Of a DNA stretch of 64,000 nt, positions 49,310 through 59,172 are shown in pieces. Under the pieces are notes generated by a model. The model saw only the letters and a list, made by a program, of their open reading frames with translations. It was not told the origin of the DNA and did no database searches. Origin of the DNA: Vibrio gigantis. GTDB lineage: Bacteria > Pseudomonadota > Gammaproteobacteria > Enterobacterales > Vibrionaceae. The stretch covers positions 1,674,001 to 1,738,000 of the forward strand of contig NZ_AP025493.1 in the NCBI RefSeq assembly GCF_024347515.1, read 5' to 3'. The position numbers were made by a program, and so were the translations under genes. Each line of letters begins with the position of its first letter. Position 1 is the stretch's first letter.

Positions 49310-50224
49310 CTAAGCAGCCGTAGAGGCGTCGTTTAAGACTTTTGCGCCGCGTAGCATGGCTTCGATTAATTCACCCGCATTGAACTTCTCAAGCGCTTCA
49401 TGGGCACCTACCTGATTCGCACGATCCACACAGATCTCACTTGATAGTGAGGTATGCAAAATACAGTAAGCATGACTTAGAGCACTGTCGTTTTGCACTT
49501 CAAATGCAAGCTCATAACCATCTAACCCAGGCATCTCGATATCACTCACTAGAAGGTCAACTGCATTGCCTGCGCTGGCTTGGCGTCGCATCAGGTCAAT
49601 CGCATCTAAGCCGTTATTACAAATGCTGTAAGGGATGTTGATGCTGTCTAAGGCATCAGATAGCTGTTTACGCGCAATCAAAGAATCATCAACTAATAAG
49701 ATGTTTAGCGCTTTGAGGCGTTCCCTTTCGACATCAGTTAGCATTGGAATATGCGCGTTCTCATAAGCCGGGTAGATCTTAGAAAGCAACAACTCTACGT
49801 CGAGCATCTGTACGATGCGATCTTCAAAGCGCGTAATACCTGTAACAAACACATTTCGACCCACGCTTGCTGGTGGCGATTCAATGCTTTTCCAATCGCA
49901 TTCAATGATCTTATCAATCGAACGAACCAAGAACGCTACTACCGTTCTTAAACAATCGGTGACGATGAGCACACAATCTTGGTATTCAGCGGGTGTTATC
50001 GGGCGGAAGCCAATCGCAGCAGACATGTCAATGACTGGAACCGTTAGGTCACGGATGGTCACTGTACCAATCACGTGATGATGGGAGTATGGGATCTGAG
50101 TCATCGGTTGAAAAGGGACGATTTCTCTGACCTTAAGCGTGCCAATCGCAAAACTTTGAGTGAGGGATAACTTGAACATCAACATTCCCTGTGACTGACT
50201 CGCTTTACTGATCGGTTTGGCCAT
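49310..50224 (-). CDS. cheV: Chemotaxis adaptor-receiver CheV
   Basis: The 304-residue protein has an N-terminal CheW-like domain (about 10-150, with VIGTVTIRDLTVPVIDMSAAIG) and a C-terminal receiver domain (about 172-300). The phosphorylated Asp228 is in VSDIEMPGLDGYE, the acidic pair in LLVDDS (178-180), and the Lys in ALEKFNAGE. CheV couples chemoreceptors to CheA and may act as a phosphate sink. Vibrio have several cheV copies. It stands alone; GGAGCC precedes the start. Confidence 0.95.
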   Translation of the reverse strand: MAKPISKASQSQGMLMFKLSLTQSFAIGTLKVREIVPFQPMTQIPYSHHHVIGTVTIRDLTVPVIDMSAAIGFRPITPAEYQDCVLIVTDCLRTVVAFLVRSIDKIIECDWKSIESPPASVGRNVFVTGITRFEDRIVQMLDVELLLSKIYPAYENAHIPMLTDVERERLKALNILLVDDSLIARKQLSDALDSINIPYSICNNGLDAIDLMRRQASAGNAVDLLVSDIEMPGLDGYELAFEVQNDSALSHAYCILHTSLSSEICVDRANQVGAHEALEKFNAGELIEAMLRGAKVLNDASTAA

Positions 50225-50508
50225 AAGTGGCTCCTACTTAATACGCGCTTAATTTATAAGGATTAATTTAAAGGGAAATGGAAGCCGCAGCAAGTCACGA
50301 TGCTGTATTTAACGCTCTTTAGGGCAGTTGTTTTCGGTTATAGAGTGAAGAATAGCTGTTCTTGGGTTAAAATCACGCTAAACGCAGGCTATCGACGAAT
50401 TTATGTTGATAAGTCGTTAGCGGCAAACAGATTTACAACAGTCAGGGCATTAGTGATGTTCTAAGCAAACTTCGTAACTAAACTGGCAGCAACAAACTGA
50501 GAATTATC

Positions 50509-50787
50509 ATGGCAAGAACAGCAGCAGCGCTTCATATTTTGGTGAAGCATAAAGAACTAGCAGAAGACATCATCACGCAGCTTAAAAAGGGCGCTAAGTT
50601 TCAAACGCTAGCGAAGAAACACTCAACCTGTCCATCTGGTAAAAAGGGCGGTGACCTAGGTGAGTTCAAAAAAGGTCAAATGGTGCCTCAGTTTGATAAG
50701 GTTTGTTTCTCTGGCGAGACGCTAGTACCACATCTTGTTAAAACGAAATTTGGCTGGCACGTGGTGAAGGTTCTTTACAGAACTTAG
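50509..50787 (+). CDS. ppiC: Peptidyl-prolyl cis-trans isomerase PpiC (parvulin)
   Basis: The 92-residue single-domain parvulin has AALHILVKHKELAEDI, FQTLAKKHSTCPSGKKGGDLGEFKKGQMVPQFD and TKFGWHVVKVL, matching the whole cytoplasmic PpiC family. It catalyses cis-trans isomerisation at prolyl peptide bonds. No signal peptide. A terminator follows. The 284-base region upstream shows no gene. Confidence 0.95.
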   Translation: MARTAAALHILVKHKELAEDIITQLKKGAKFQTLAKKHSTCPSGKKGGDLGEFKKGQMVPQFDKVCFSGETLVPHLVKTKFGWHVVKVLYRT

Positions 50788-50812
50788 TCATAAATATGTG
50801 TTAGATTGAATA

Positions 50813-50838
50813 AAAGGAGCGTATATACGCTCCTTTTT
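50813..50838 (+). terminator. Terminator after ppiC
   Basis: AAAAGGAGCGTAT and ATACGCTCCTTTT are self-complementary, followed by a T-run. Confidence 0.9.
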
Positions 50839-51070
50839 TGTGACTTTTTTGAGCACTTTCAAGCACTATGGTTGAGTGTTCATCCCAGACGTTATGCGAT
50901 AATTGACGCTACGCCCTTAACTATCCGCCGTGACTAATCGGTGAGAGGAGGAGGGGATTTACTGAGTAACTCATATAATAAATGCCATTCTTAAGGAAAT
51001 TTATGCAGCTTTGCCTTTTAGCCTTTGTGTTTGTCTAGAAAGCTGTAAACGAGTTTGGTAGGAGAACAAC

Positions 51071-52477
51071 ATGGAGAGTTCAGCTATGTTAAGCAACCCA
51101 GCGACAGATGTCATATTGCATGCCTTTGACTGGTGCTACGCTGACGTAATGAAGAACGCCCCACTGATCCAAGAGTTGGGTTATAAATCTGTTTTAGTAT
51201 CACCGGCAATGAAATCGTTACGTGGGCCTAAAGGTTGCGACCGAGATTCTGGTACTCAATGGTGGCAACGCTATCAACCACAAGATTATCGTGTGATAGA
51301 TAATCAGCTTGGCGACACCCAAGACTTCATTGCGATGGTCGACACGTTAAAGCAATATGGGCTGCGTACCTATGTGGACGTGGTGTTCAACCACATGGCA
51401 AACGAATCTGGCATTCGCAGTGACTTAACGTATCCGAACCTTCAAGATATGGCGTCTTACCAAAAAGATTCTGATTATTACGAATCGATCCGCTTGTTTG
51501 GTGATCTTTCTAAGCCTTTGTTTGATGAAAACGACTTTGTAGAAGCGTTTGGTATCAAAAACTGGAAAGACACTTGGGAAGTGCAGAATGGGCGTATTAC
51601 TGGCGGAGCTAGCGATCCTGGTTTGCCAACGCTGTTAGACAACGACAATGTGGTTGCACAACAGCGAGCGTACCTAAAAGCCTTGAAAGCGATTGGTGTG
51701 AAAGGTTTCCGCATTGATGCTGCGAAGCACATGACACTGTCACACCTACGCAAAGTCTGGACTGACGATATCTGTGAAGAAATGCACATCTTTGGTGAGA
51801 TCATTACCGATGGCGGTGCGACAGAAGAAGAGTACGAGCTGTTTCTTGAGCCTTACCTTAAACACACTCGTTTAGGGGCGTATGATTTCCCGCTGTTTAA
51901 TACTATCTTCAAAGCGTTTGCGGCGCAGGGTAGTTTTAAATCACTGATCAACCCCTACTGTTTCGGTCAAGCACTATCGAACATGCGAGCCATCACTTTT
52001 GCCGTGACCCATGACATTCCAAACAACGAGGTGTTTTTGGAGCATGTGATGGATGAAGTGGATGAACGATTGGCTCATGCCTTTATTCTTGGTCGAGATG
52101 GCGGTGTGCCGCTTGTATACAGTGAGCTAAGTACCAGCGGTATTCTTGATAAGAGCGGTCAGCCTCGTTGGCTCAACGACTGGCAAGCGCCTTACATGAA
52201 AAACATGATTCAATTCCATAACCATGTTCATGGCGAAGCGATGCGTGTGGTTGAAGCGAATGATGATTTACTGGTATTTGTCCGTGGTGATAAAGGCATT
52301 GTGGTGATCAACAAGTCGAAACGAAGCAAAACAGCTTCATTAAATTGGACTGGGGCAGTGACCGATTTGTTGTCTGGAGAAGTGTTCGACAGTGTCGGCA
52401 AGCATTTAACCATTAAGGTGGAATCTAACCAATGCATGATGCTGACGACGAATGAGTTGGAGTCTGTTACGAGCTAA
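51071..52477 (+). CDS. Cytoplasmic GH13 alpha-amylase
   Basis: The 468-residue enzyme has the four GH13 motifs: DVVFNH (103-108), GFRIDAAKHM with the nucleophile Asp216, EIITDGG with the acid/base Glu243, and VTHDIPNN with the transition-state Asp near 315. No signal peptide is present, so it acts in the cytoplasm on glycogen or maltodextrins. The C-terminal beta domain (about 385-468) includes VFVRGDKGIVVINKS. AGGAGA lies upstream of the start. Ended by a very stable terminator. Confidence 0.93.
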   Translation: MESSAMLSNPATDVILHAFDWCYADVMKNAPLIQELGYKSVLVSPAMKSLRGPKGCDRDSGTQWWQRYQPQDYRVIDNQLGDTQDFIAMVDTLKQYGLRTYVDVVFNHMANESGIRSDLTYPNLQDMASYQKDSDYYESIRLFGDLSKPLFDENDFVEAFGIKNWKDTWEVQNGRITGGASDPGLPTLLDNDNVVAQQRAYLKALKAIGVKGFRIDAAKHMTLSHLRKVWTDDICEEMHIFGEIITDGGATEEEYELFLEPYLKHTRLGAYDFPLFNTIFKAFAAQGSFKSLINPYCFGQALSNMRAITFAVTHDIPNNEVFLEHVMDEVDERLAHAFILGRDGGVPLVYSELSTSGILDKSGQPRWLNDWQAPYMKNMIQFHNHVHGEAMRVVEANDDLLVFVRGDKGIVVINKSKRSKTASLNWTGAVTDLLSGEVFDSVGKHLTIKVESNQCMMLTTNELESVTS

Positions 52478-52500
52478 CTCGAATAGGCTAGAAAAGAGAA

Positions 52501-52540
52501 GCCCCGCTTACTGGCAATCAGTAAGCGGGGCTTTTTATTT
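52501..52540. terminator. Strong terminator after the amylase gene
   Basis: GCCCCGCTTACTG pairs exactly with CAGTAAGCGGGGC over five bases, followed by TTTTTATTTT. Confidence 0.95.
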
Positions 52541-52574
52541 TAAGCTATTGCCCGGTAACTAAACCGAAAGGCGA

Positions 52575-54446
52575 CTAAACAGTGAACTTGTTCAGTAACT
52601 CGTCTTGTTGATGAACATTGTCAGTTTGCACTTGCATCGCGGCATTTGCCTCTTGAGCTGCAGTAGAAACTTGTGTTGAAAGGTCTTTGATCTTAACTGT
52701 GTTGTTGTTGATCTCTTCTGCTACCAAGCTTTGCTCTTCTGCTGCTGATGCAATCTGAATGTTCATATCAGAGATGCGTTGAATTGCATCACGGATACGG
52801 TCAAGTGAAGAGTTCGCTTGCTGCGCACGTTCTACGGCGTCAGTGGCAGTATCTTTACTCTGGTTCATCGCGTTCGATACTGAGCTTGCGCCAGCTTGAA
52901 GTTGCTCGATCATGTTGCGGATTTCAGTCGTTGACTCTTGAGTACGCTGCGCCAGAGTTCGAACCTCATCAGCCACGACAGCAAAGCCACGCCCTGATTC
53001 ACCAGCACGTGCCGCTTCGATTGCTGCGTTTAATGCTAGCAGGTTAGTTTGGTCTGCAATATCGTTGATTACTTTCAGAATCGTTTCGATATTCGCTGTT
53101 GCTGATTCCAGTACTTGTACTTCAGCAACGGCTTGGTCGATACGCTCAGATAAGTTATCAATCGCTTGAGTGGTTTCACTTACTACAGAGGTACCGTCTA
53201 GCGTTGCTTCGTCTGCTTCACGGGCCGCCGCAGCTGCCCCTTGAGCATTGTTTGCTACTTCTGTTGCGGTAACCGCCATCTCGTTCATTGCGGTCGCTAG
53301 CTGCTCAAGTTCTTGCAGTTGCGTGTTCATCGCATTCGCAGATTCACCAGCGCCTTTCACTGTGAATTCAGTACCACGCTTAATCTCAACACCAATCGCT
53401 TTCGATTGAATGATTTGATTTTGTAGGTTTTCAGTAAAGGTGTTGAAACCTTTCGCTAGGTCAGAGAACTCTTTGTCTGTGTTGGTATCTAGACGTTTAG
53501 TTAGGTCTCCTTGTCCGCTCGCTACATCTTGAATCGCTTGGTTAAGCGCATCCAGTGGGCGCATTAATACGCGGATAAGAACTGTTAGAGCAATGATGCT
53601 GAGAATAACCGCAATCAACGAGTAGATCATTGAGCTGTGTTTCAAGTCTTCGACTGTTTGGTAAGCGATCTCTTCATCTAGGATAGCGCCGATGTACCAA
53701 TCTTCACTTGGAATGTGCGTGAAGTTAACTAGGAACATTTTTCCGTCGACTTCAATTTCTTGAGAGCCTTCACGAATAGTCGCTTGTGGCATGTAGCTTG
53801 AAAGTGTTTCACCGTTGTTTTTAGCATTTGGGTGAGCAATCGTTGTGCCGTCTGCCGTCACAAGGAATAAGTAACCAGCATCAAACAAGTTCACTTGGTT
53901 GACCAAAGTAGCAAGGTTAGTCAGTTCTAGGTCGTAGAACATACCTGCAGTAAAGCGTCCATTCTCTTTAACTGGTGTTCCCACTGAGATGATGACTTTC
54001 TTACTTGATGCATCCACATAAGGAGCGGTAACAACTAAACTGTTTTTGGATTTAGCATCAATGTACCAAGGGCGAATTCGCGGATCGTAATCTGGACCTG
54101 CATCCCAGCCGTCATCATTTTCAATAACGAAACCGTTTGCTTCATAACCAAAACCAACCGCTAGGAAGCTATTTTTAAGCTTTGGCTTTTCTAAGATTTC
54201 TTTAACGTAAGCGCGATCTTCAGGGTTGATCTCGATGACTTCAGTTGTCGATTGAGCCAACGCTTTCTTGGCGTTCATCTCAGATTCGACGGTATTTTTC
54301 ACGCCAGAGACCATCTCTTTCAGGCTCGAATTGACGTGGTTTTCTACAGCACTTCTTACGGTGTACAGTTGCTGTATTGAAAGCAATGATACTGTTACTA
54401 GCAGCAAGGCTGATGATGCAGCAACCACCTTATGGCTAAATTTCAT
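52575..54446 (-). CDS. Methyl-accepting chemotaxis protein with dCache sensor
   Basis: The 623-residue receptor has an N-terminal membrane helix (about 7-28), a periplasmic double-Cache domain (about 38-270, with DPRIRPWYIDAKSKNSLVVTAPYVDASSKKVIISV), a second helix (about 276-296) and a HAMP domain (about 297-350, RVLMRPLDALNQAIQDVASGQGDLTKRL). It ends with the signalling coiled coil carrying the hairpin DIADQTNLLALNAAIEAARAGE(...)FAVVADEVRTLA. The FxPRxRPWY-type Cache motif is frequent in receptors for amino acids and small amines, but the ligand is not known. No NWETF tether at the C terminus. Confidence 0.95.
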   Translation of the reverse strand: MKFSHKVVAASSALLLVTVSLLSIQQLYTVRSAVENHVNSSLKEMVSGVKNTVESEMNAKKALAQSTTEVIEINPEDRAYVKEILEKPKLKNSFLAVGFGYEANGFVIENDDGWDAGPDYDPRIRPWYIDAKSKNSLVVTAPYVDASSKKVIISVGTPVKENGRFTAGMFYDLELTNLATLVNQVNLFDAGYLFLVTADGTTIAHPNAKNNGETLSSYMPQATIREGSQEIEVDGKMFLVNFTHIPSEDWYIGAILDEEIAYQTVEDLKHSSMIYSLIAVILSIIALTVLIRVLMRPLDALNQAIQDVASGQGDLTKRLDTNTDKEFSDLAKGFNTFTENLQNQIIQSKAIGVEIKRGTEFTVKGAGESANAMNTQLQELEQLATAMNEMAVTATEVANNAQGAAAAAREADEATLDGTSVVSETTQAIDNLSERIDQAVAEVQVLESATANIETILKVINDIADQTNLLALNAAIEAARAGESGRGFAVVADEVRTLAQRTQESTTEIRNMIEQLQAGASSVSNAMNQSKDTATDAVERAQQANSSLDRIRDAIQRISDMNIQIASAAEEQSLVAEEINNNTVKIKDLSTQVSTAAQEANAAMQVQTDNVHQQDELLNKFTV

Positions 54447-54878
54447 TGAGTTTCCCCCTTCTCACAGGCTTTGCGAAGACTAAAGTTAATCGTATTTTTG
54501 TAATTATATATATCGACAAGATTGAAATTTACTTGAATGTAATTTCACAAAATAGACTACAAAAATACAACAACCTAAACAATACAAAATTCACTAAATC
54601 ACATATTTGTTACTTTTATTATTTGGTTCAATGAGTTGGGGAATGAGCCTAGACGAAGTTTAAGGAGGAGTTAAGAATGTATTAATTGGGTGCTTATGCG
54701 CTAAGTTTTCTATTAAAAAGAGGAAGGGTGAATAAAAGATATGAAATTAAATGATATGCAGAACTAATGTGTCGATTACACTTTAAATAACAATGTGTAT
54801 ATATTTTGTGCAAATAAAAAGCCCCACAAAAGTGAGGCTTATAATTATATCTGCTTATTTATATAAGTAGCATCTAAT
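54447..54878. other. AT-rich intergenic region between the chemoreceptor and YjiH gene
   Basis: About 430 bases without a supported gene. At 54817-54840 GCCCCAC and GTGAGGC with one mismatch form a small stem next to A-rich sequence, likely the terminator of the YjiH gene on the minus strand. No other feature seen. Confidence 0.5.
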
Positions 54879-56249
54879 TTAGAATATTAGGTGAGCTACA
54901 CCAGCGATAACTGGAAGCGTAATTAGAGTACGCAGAATAAAGATAATAAACAGTTCCAAGATGTTCACTGGGATCTTACTGCCTAGAAGCAGAGCGCCTA
55001 CTTCAGACATGTAAATCAGCTGAGTTACTGACATTGCTGCAATAACAAAGCGAGTCATCTCGTTGTCGATAGAAGCGGCAAGAATCGCAGGAATGAACAT
55101 ATCCGCAAAACCAACAACGATGGTTTCAGATGCTGCAACGGCTTCAGGTACACCAAGTAGCTCTAGGAATGGGATGAAAGGCTGACCTAGGATTGAGAAC
55201 ACAGATGTGTATTCCGCAATAACTAGCGCCATTGTACCTAGACCCATAACAACAGGTAGTACACCAAATACCATATCGACTGCGTTACGAACGCCTTCAC
55301 CAAATACAGACTTAGCCGACTTCACTTGAGATGCTTTATTTACCGCTAGCTCAAGGCCCCATGAGAATGTTGAGTGACCAGCTGGGATTGCGTCAGCGTC
55401 TTTGTGCGGCTTACTGCCATCAATAAAGGTATCTTTTTTCATACTTAGTGGTGGAAGGCGAGGGATGATTACCGCTGCCACAATACCCGCTAAACAGATT
55501 GCTGCATAGAAAGGTAAGAATAGGTGCTCTAGCTCTACTTGAGCAATAACCACAAGGCTGAATGTGATAGAGACTGCTGAGAAAGTGGTGCCCACAACGG
55601 CCGCTTCACGTTGAGTGTAGAACTTCTTCTCGTACTGTTTGCTTGTAAGCAGGATACCAACGCTGCCGTCACCTAACCAAGAAGCCATACAGTCGATAGC
55701 ACTGCGACCAGGTAGGTTGAAGATTGGACGCATTACTTTGCTTAGTAAGGTACCAAACAGCTCTAATAGACCGAAGTTAAGCAGAAGAGGCAGTAGCAAA
55801 CCCGCAAAGATAAATACTGAGAACAGTGTTGGAAGCAGACCTTCTAACACTAAGCCACCAGTATTCTCTTCCCAAATAACCTCAGGGCCTACTTGGAAGA
55901 AAGCCATAACTGCTGCAGCACCACCAATTAGACGAACCAATAACCAAAGTGGAGATGGGTTGAATAGGCCATTTAAAAATGAATTCGATGTAATGAATGT
56001 AGGCTTGAAAATGGTGCTTAAAACGGAAGCTACAGACATAAAGGCAACGATTGCAGTGATGATAGATACTAGATATTCACCGAAAACCGCTTGGATTGAT
56101 TTAGCTAGAATAGCGACAGGGATCGTTAGATCACCTTGGTAGCTGATTGGAGCCATAAAAAGGAACAAACCAATCAGAGATGGGATTAAGAAAACCCAGA
56201 AACTGCCTTTAGATTTCTCTGTTTGAGCAGTGTTCGTGTTGTTAGACAT
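54879..56249 (-). CDS. YjiH-family membrane protein (nucleoside-recognition/GATE domain)
   Basis: The 456-residue protein has about ten hydrophobic segments and the YjiH/SpoIIIM-type features GRSAIDCMASWLGDGSVGILLTSKQYE and FTQREAAVVGTTFSAVSITFSLVVI. FADMFIPAILAASI and SEVGALLLGSKI follow near the end. The family (gate domain) includes proteins for nucleoside or small-molecule transport, but YjiH itself has no firmly known substrate. The N-terminal segment starts FWVFLIPSLIGLFLFM after a short cytoplasmic tail. It stands alone; the start is conventional. Confidence 0.88.
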   Translation of the reverse strand: MSNNTNTAQTEKSKGSFWVFLIPSLIGLFLFMAPISYQGDLTIPVAILAKSIQAVFGEYLVSIITAIVAFMSVASVLSTIFKPTFITSNSFLNGLFNPSPLWLLVRLIGGAAAVMAFFQVGPEVIWEENTGGLVLEGLLPTLFSVFIFAGLLLPLLLNFGLLELFGTLLSKVMRPIFNLPGRSAIDCMASWLGDGSVGILLTSKQYEKKFYTQREAAVVGTTFSAVSITFSLVVIAQVELEHLFLPFYAAICLAGIVAAVIIPRLPPLSMKKDTFIDGSKPHKDADAIPAGHSTFSWGLELAVNKASQVKSAKSVFGEGVRNAVDMVFGVLPVVMGLGTMALVIAEYTSVFSILGQPFIPFLELLGVPEAVAASETIVVGFADMFIPAILAASIDNEMTRFVIAAMSVTQLIYMSEVGALLLGSKIPVNILELFIIFILRTLITLPVIAGVAHLIF

Positions 56250-56478
56250 GTTAATTGTTCTCGTATTTCTACATGTAAAAAAGCCACATCCTTGGCGTTT
56301 TTATTCTCTAAACATCCGTATTTTCTCACTGGCTGCAAGATTACCCAGTATTGATAGTGCTTGCAATACTATTCATCAAATATCGCTAACTATTCATACT
56401 GGTTATTCTGCAACTCATTAAGAGTTTAGAATAAAGTGTTGCGGATGTTACGTAATCTGAGGATATATTACCAGGTAT

Positions 56479-57153
56479 TTATAAATTGACTGGGGTTTCA
56501 GTTCGATAGGTCAAGTATAGCCAATAACTAAATGCGATAATGAAGGCAAAAGAGGCAGGGAAAGCGAGTGCCATAATTTCGAAGCGTTGGAACAGACAAG
56601 CGCCACTTAAGCCGCCAAATAAGAAGCCAACGACAATGAACATCAGCAGCTTTGCTTTACGGCGGTCAAAAGGCATTCCCTTTAAGCGAGCACCAATCAT
56701 GATCCCAAGATCGGTAATGATCCCGCTCATGTGTGTTGTTCGAATGATCGCACCGCTGTAAGTGGTGATCATCGCGTTCTGCAAACCACACGCGGCTGAA
56801 GCGAAATACTGACCTGAAGTGTAGCCTTGTAACAATGCCCACAGCGCCAAGAACAGCAATCCACCCTCTATACATAGAGCAACACCATAACGACGTCCTA
56901 ACTTTAATGCTTGGTTTTCAATAAAGAATCCGCTGAATGCCGCACCTAACATGAAGCTCATGATAACCAATAGCAGGTGAACAGAAGCCGAGGTTGGTGT
57001 GAGTAGGCTGCTGCCTAGTAAAGACATGGTACCTGAAATATGGGAGATAGCTTGGTGTTGGAAGCCAAGTAAACCGATAGCATTAACGCTGCCAGCAAGA
57101 CCAGCTAGTAGTAAGGCGCCGTATTCAACCCAGCGAGGCAGCTTAGAAATCAT
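56479..57153 (-). CDS. DUF1275 (YoaK)-family membrane protein
   Basis: The 224-residue product from the ATG at 57153 (TAGGG eight bases upstream) has about six membrane segments. AGLAGSVNAIGLLGFQHQAISHISGTMSLLG (about 16-46) and GLQNAMITTYSGAIIRTTHMSGIITDLGIMIG (about 128-160) are the two conserved DUF1275 blocks with duplicated H-x-SG-T patterns. Function unknown. The in-frame GTG three codons earlier is less likely. A stem-loop-like GCTAGCGAAA/TACGCTAGC pair lies upstream at 57193-57213. Confidence 0.88.
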   Translation of the reverse strand: MISKLPRWVEYGALLLAGLAGSVNAIGLLGFQHQAISHISGTMSLLGSSLLTPTSASVHLLLVIMSFMLGAAFSGFFIENQALKLGRRYGVALCIEGGLLFLALWALLQGYTSGQYFASAACGLQNAMITTYSGAIIRTTHMSGIITDLGIMIGARLKGMPFDRRKAKLLMFIVVGFLFGGLSGACLFQRFEIMALAFPASFAFIIAFSYWLYLTYRTETPVNL

Positions 57154-57304
57154 GTGGTTCACCCTAGGTTAAATAGAGGAGCAAGATTATAACGCTAGCG
57201 AAAAGATACGCTAGCGTTGTGGTGCTTTGATATTTGATCTTAGGCAACAGTATTGCAGTTTGTTTTAATGCTGTTGTTTTGTAGAGGTAAAGGGCAGCAA
57301 TAAG

Positions 57305-57724
57305 CTAGTTGTAGTGACTCATTTGATGGTCGAATTTGACCCAACCGTGTTTACGTTCTTCGTAGACTGAAAAGCTTGGTAACGGAAAGTCTTGCTCTTT
57401 AAATAACCCGAGTGGGACGATGTAAAAGTCGGCGGCGGAAACCGACTGCAAAAGCATGGTGGTGCCACACTTAGGGCAAAACTGATAGGTGACTTCATTA
57501 CCGGTATCGCTGATGCGTGAGAAAGAGGTCACTTCGCCATTGAGTGTGACTTGTTCTATTGGGTACCGAGCCTGAACGCCGAACACACTTCCGGTGCGTT
57601 TCTGGCACTCATAACAATGACATACCGAGGTTCGTTGAGGTTCACCTCTGCATACTAGGTTGACTGCTCCACAGCGGCATTCGCAACTTCTGATATTTCT
57701 ATGTTTTATATGATTGATATCCAT
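57305..57724 (-). CDS. GFA-family zinc protein (CENP-V/GFA domain)
   Basis: The 139-residue product from the ATG at 57724 has paired zinc Cys in CECRCGAVNLVCRGEP, SVCHCYECQKRTGS and QFCPKCGTTM, the order of the GFA (glutathione-dependent formaldehyde-activating) fold. Members bind zinc and perhaps thiol adducts; the enzyme activity is disputed. Cytoplasmic. An earlier in-frame start adds 21 residues that do not fit the family. It stands alone, divergent from the next gene by 95 bases. Confidence 0.85.
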   Translation of the reverse strand: MDINHIKHRNIRSCECRCGAVNLVCRGEPQRTSVCHCYECQKRTGSVFGVQARYPIEQVTLNGEVTSFSRISDTGNEVTYQFCPKCGTTMLLQSVSAADFYIVPLGLFKEQDFPLPSFSVYEERKHGWVKFDHQMSHYN

Positions 57725-57819
57725 CCATGCTCCACTTCTCGTTAACCCTGTATTGATAATTATACTAAAGCCCTTTATGGTCTGCACAACTGGATGAAAA
57801 CAAAAGAATATAATTGCCC

Positions 57820-58473
57820 ATGAAAAAGAAAATCTTACCTATACCTCTGATTCTACTGATTCCAATCGTCATGTTAGTGGTGGTGATACTGGCGGGTGTT
57901 TATCGCTTTAGTTTAAGTGATGAAGAAATTTTAGCTAAGTTTCCTTCTTCTCAAGTCACTTATGACCCAGTCGTAGAAACCGTTTTTGATATGAAGACAA
58001 CCAACCCATGGACAATCAAAGTACCTGAAACCAACGCATACGCTTTTATTAATGAAATCGATGCACCAAAAGCAATCGCGTTTGGTCGCTATGATTCAGG
58101 GGTAGAGCGTGGTGTGGTGACCGTCGATACGAAAAGCCTTTCTGCGGTAACCTTGGGGAATGTGAGCTTTTTTATTGCGCCAATGTGGATATCGAACCAA
58201 GGCAGCGGTGTATTTTATTACCTTGGTCTGTTTAAACATGATCAGCAGCGAAGCCGTGTAGTGTTAGTTGACCAACTTCTCTTGGGCGATCGCGTGCAAA
58301 TTCAGACTTTGGATGTTGCCGAACAGCCAGATTCACAATTACAGAAAAAACTCACTGGGGAAGGTTTTATCGGCTTTACCCAGCATTCTGCGGAACAATC
58401 ATTTGCAGAAGCACCTTCTGAAAAGGTGTTAATGAGCTTTTCTTTTGATACGCAATCAATTGGTAAGCAATAA
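57820..58473 (+). CDS. Single-pass membrane protein of unknown function
   Basis: The 217-residue product starts MKKKILPIPLILLIPIVMLVVVILAGVYRF, one membrane helix, with the rest presumably periplasmic. The remainder is beta-rich (VTVDTKSLSAVTLGNVSFFIAPMWI, GVFYYLGLFKHDQQRSRVVLV) with no motif I recognise. Repeated FFIAP/VFYYLGLF stretches and the LLGDRVQIQTLDV end suggest a single compact domain. The two-codon longer TTG start at 57814 is unlikely. Monocistronic by position. Confidence 0.75.
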   Translation: MKKKILPIPLILLIPIVMLVVVILAGVYRFSLSDEEILAKFPSSQVTYDPVVETVFDMKTTNPWTIKVPETNAYAFINEIDAPKAIAFGRYDSGVERGVVTVDTKSLSAVTLGNVSFFIAPMWISNQGSGVFYYLGLFKHDQQRSRVVLVDQLLLGDRVQIQTLDVAEQPDSQLQKKLTGEGFIGFTQHSAEQSFAEAPSEKVLMSFSFDTQSIGKQ

Positions 58474-58595
58474 CGTTTTGTTAGTGTAAGGATCTGTTGT
58501 TTATGTGAGCCAAATTACATATTATCTTACGTAGATGAATGAAATTTAGACACTCATAGCCTTGTGTCTGCTTACTTTACAAATGGAGCTTGCAA

Positions 58596-58895
58596 ATGAT
58601 TAATAAACGTTTTTTTAAAACGAAAGATGAAGTTGAAGTGACTTTTGAGCTAGAAGCTCAAGAAGCGAATTCTGTGTCTATCGTTGCTGATTTCCTTGAT
58701 TGGAAAGCAACGCCAATGAAAAAGTTGGCGAAAGGGAAGGTATACAAGTTTAAAACTCGCTTGCCTAAAGATGGCGAGTTTCAATTCCGCTACCTAGTTG
58801 ATGACCAACAATGGGTAAACGATTCGAATGCTGATCGTTATATCCCTAATGAGTTTGGTGAAGATAACTGCCTAGTGTCGACGGTTAACGCTTAG
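58596..58895 (+). CDS. CBM48-like (isoamylase N-terminal / AMPK glycogen-binding type) small protein
   Basis: The 99-residue product from the ATG at 58596 (TGGAGC eight bases upstream) has the E-set pattern VEVTFELEAQEANSVSIVADFLDWKATPMKKLAKGKVYKFKTRLPKDGEF (about 10-60), then FQFRYLVDDQQWVNDSNADRYIPNEFGE. The W-x-N-D-P-like and FRY-V--W--D patterns match the CBM48/AMPK glycogen-binding fold. As a free domain it may bind glycogen or a regulatory protein. Such stand-alone copies are common in gamma-proteobacteria. Ends at a strong terminator. Confidence 0.88.
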   Translation: MINKRFFKTKDEVEVTFELEAQEANSVSIVADFLDWKATPMKKLAKGKVYKFKTRLPKDGEFQFRYLVDDQQWVNDSNADRYIPNEFGEDNCLVSTVNA

Positions 58896-58970
58896 CCTTT
58901 TTCCGGAAACTAGCAACTAATTCGCTTCGTTTATTAATTAATCGAAACGGAATAACGTCGACCAATAGAA

Positions 58971-58998
58971 AGCAGAAACTAGCCGTTTCTGCTTTTTT
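58971..58998 (+). terminator. Terminator after the CBM48 gene
   Basis: AGCAGAAAC and GTTTCTGCT pair over TAGCC, followed by a T-run. Confidence 0.92.
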
Positions 58999-59172
58999 AT
59001 TTTCAAATTTAGCGGTTAATTTTATTTTTTGTTTAATGGTAATTAGTCTACGGCAACTCAATGACTTAGGGTAAGTTGGGCAGATTCACATCATATTATG
59101 ACAATGCATTGATGATTTATGCGTTTGAAAAGCATATCCTATGCCTTTATATCGTAGAAAGACCTGTTTACC

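Noticed and set aside
55639..56142. Plus-strand open frame of 167 codons
   Set aside because: Antisense to the membrane segments of the YjiH gene; composition is that of a shadow frame.
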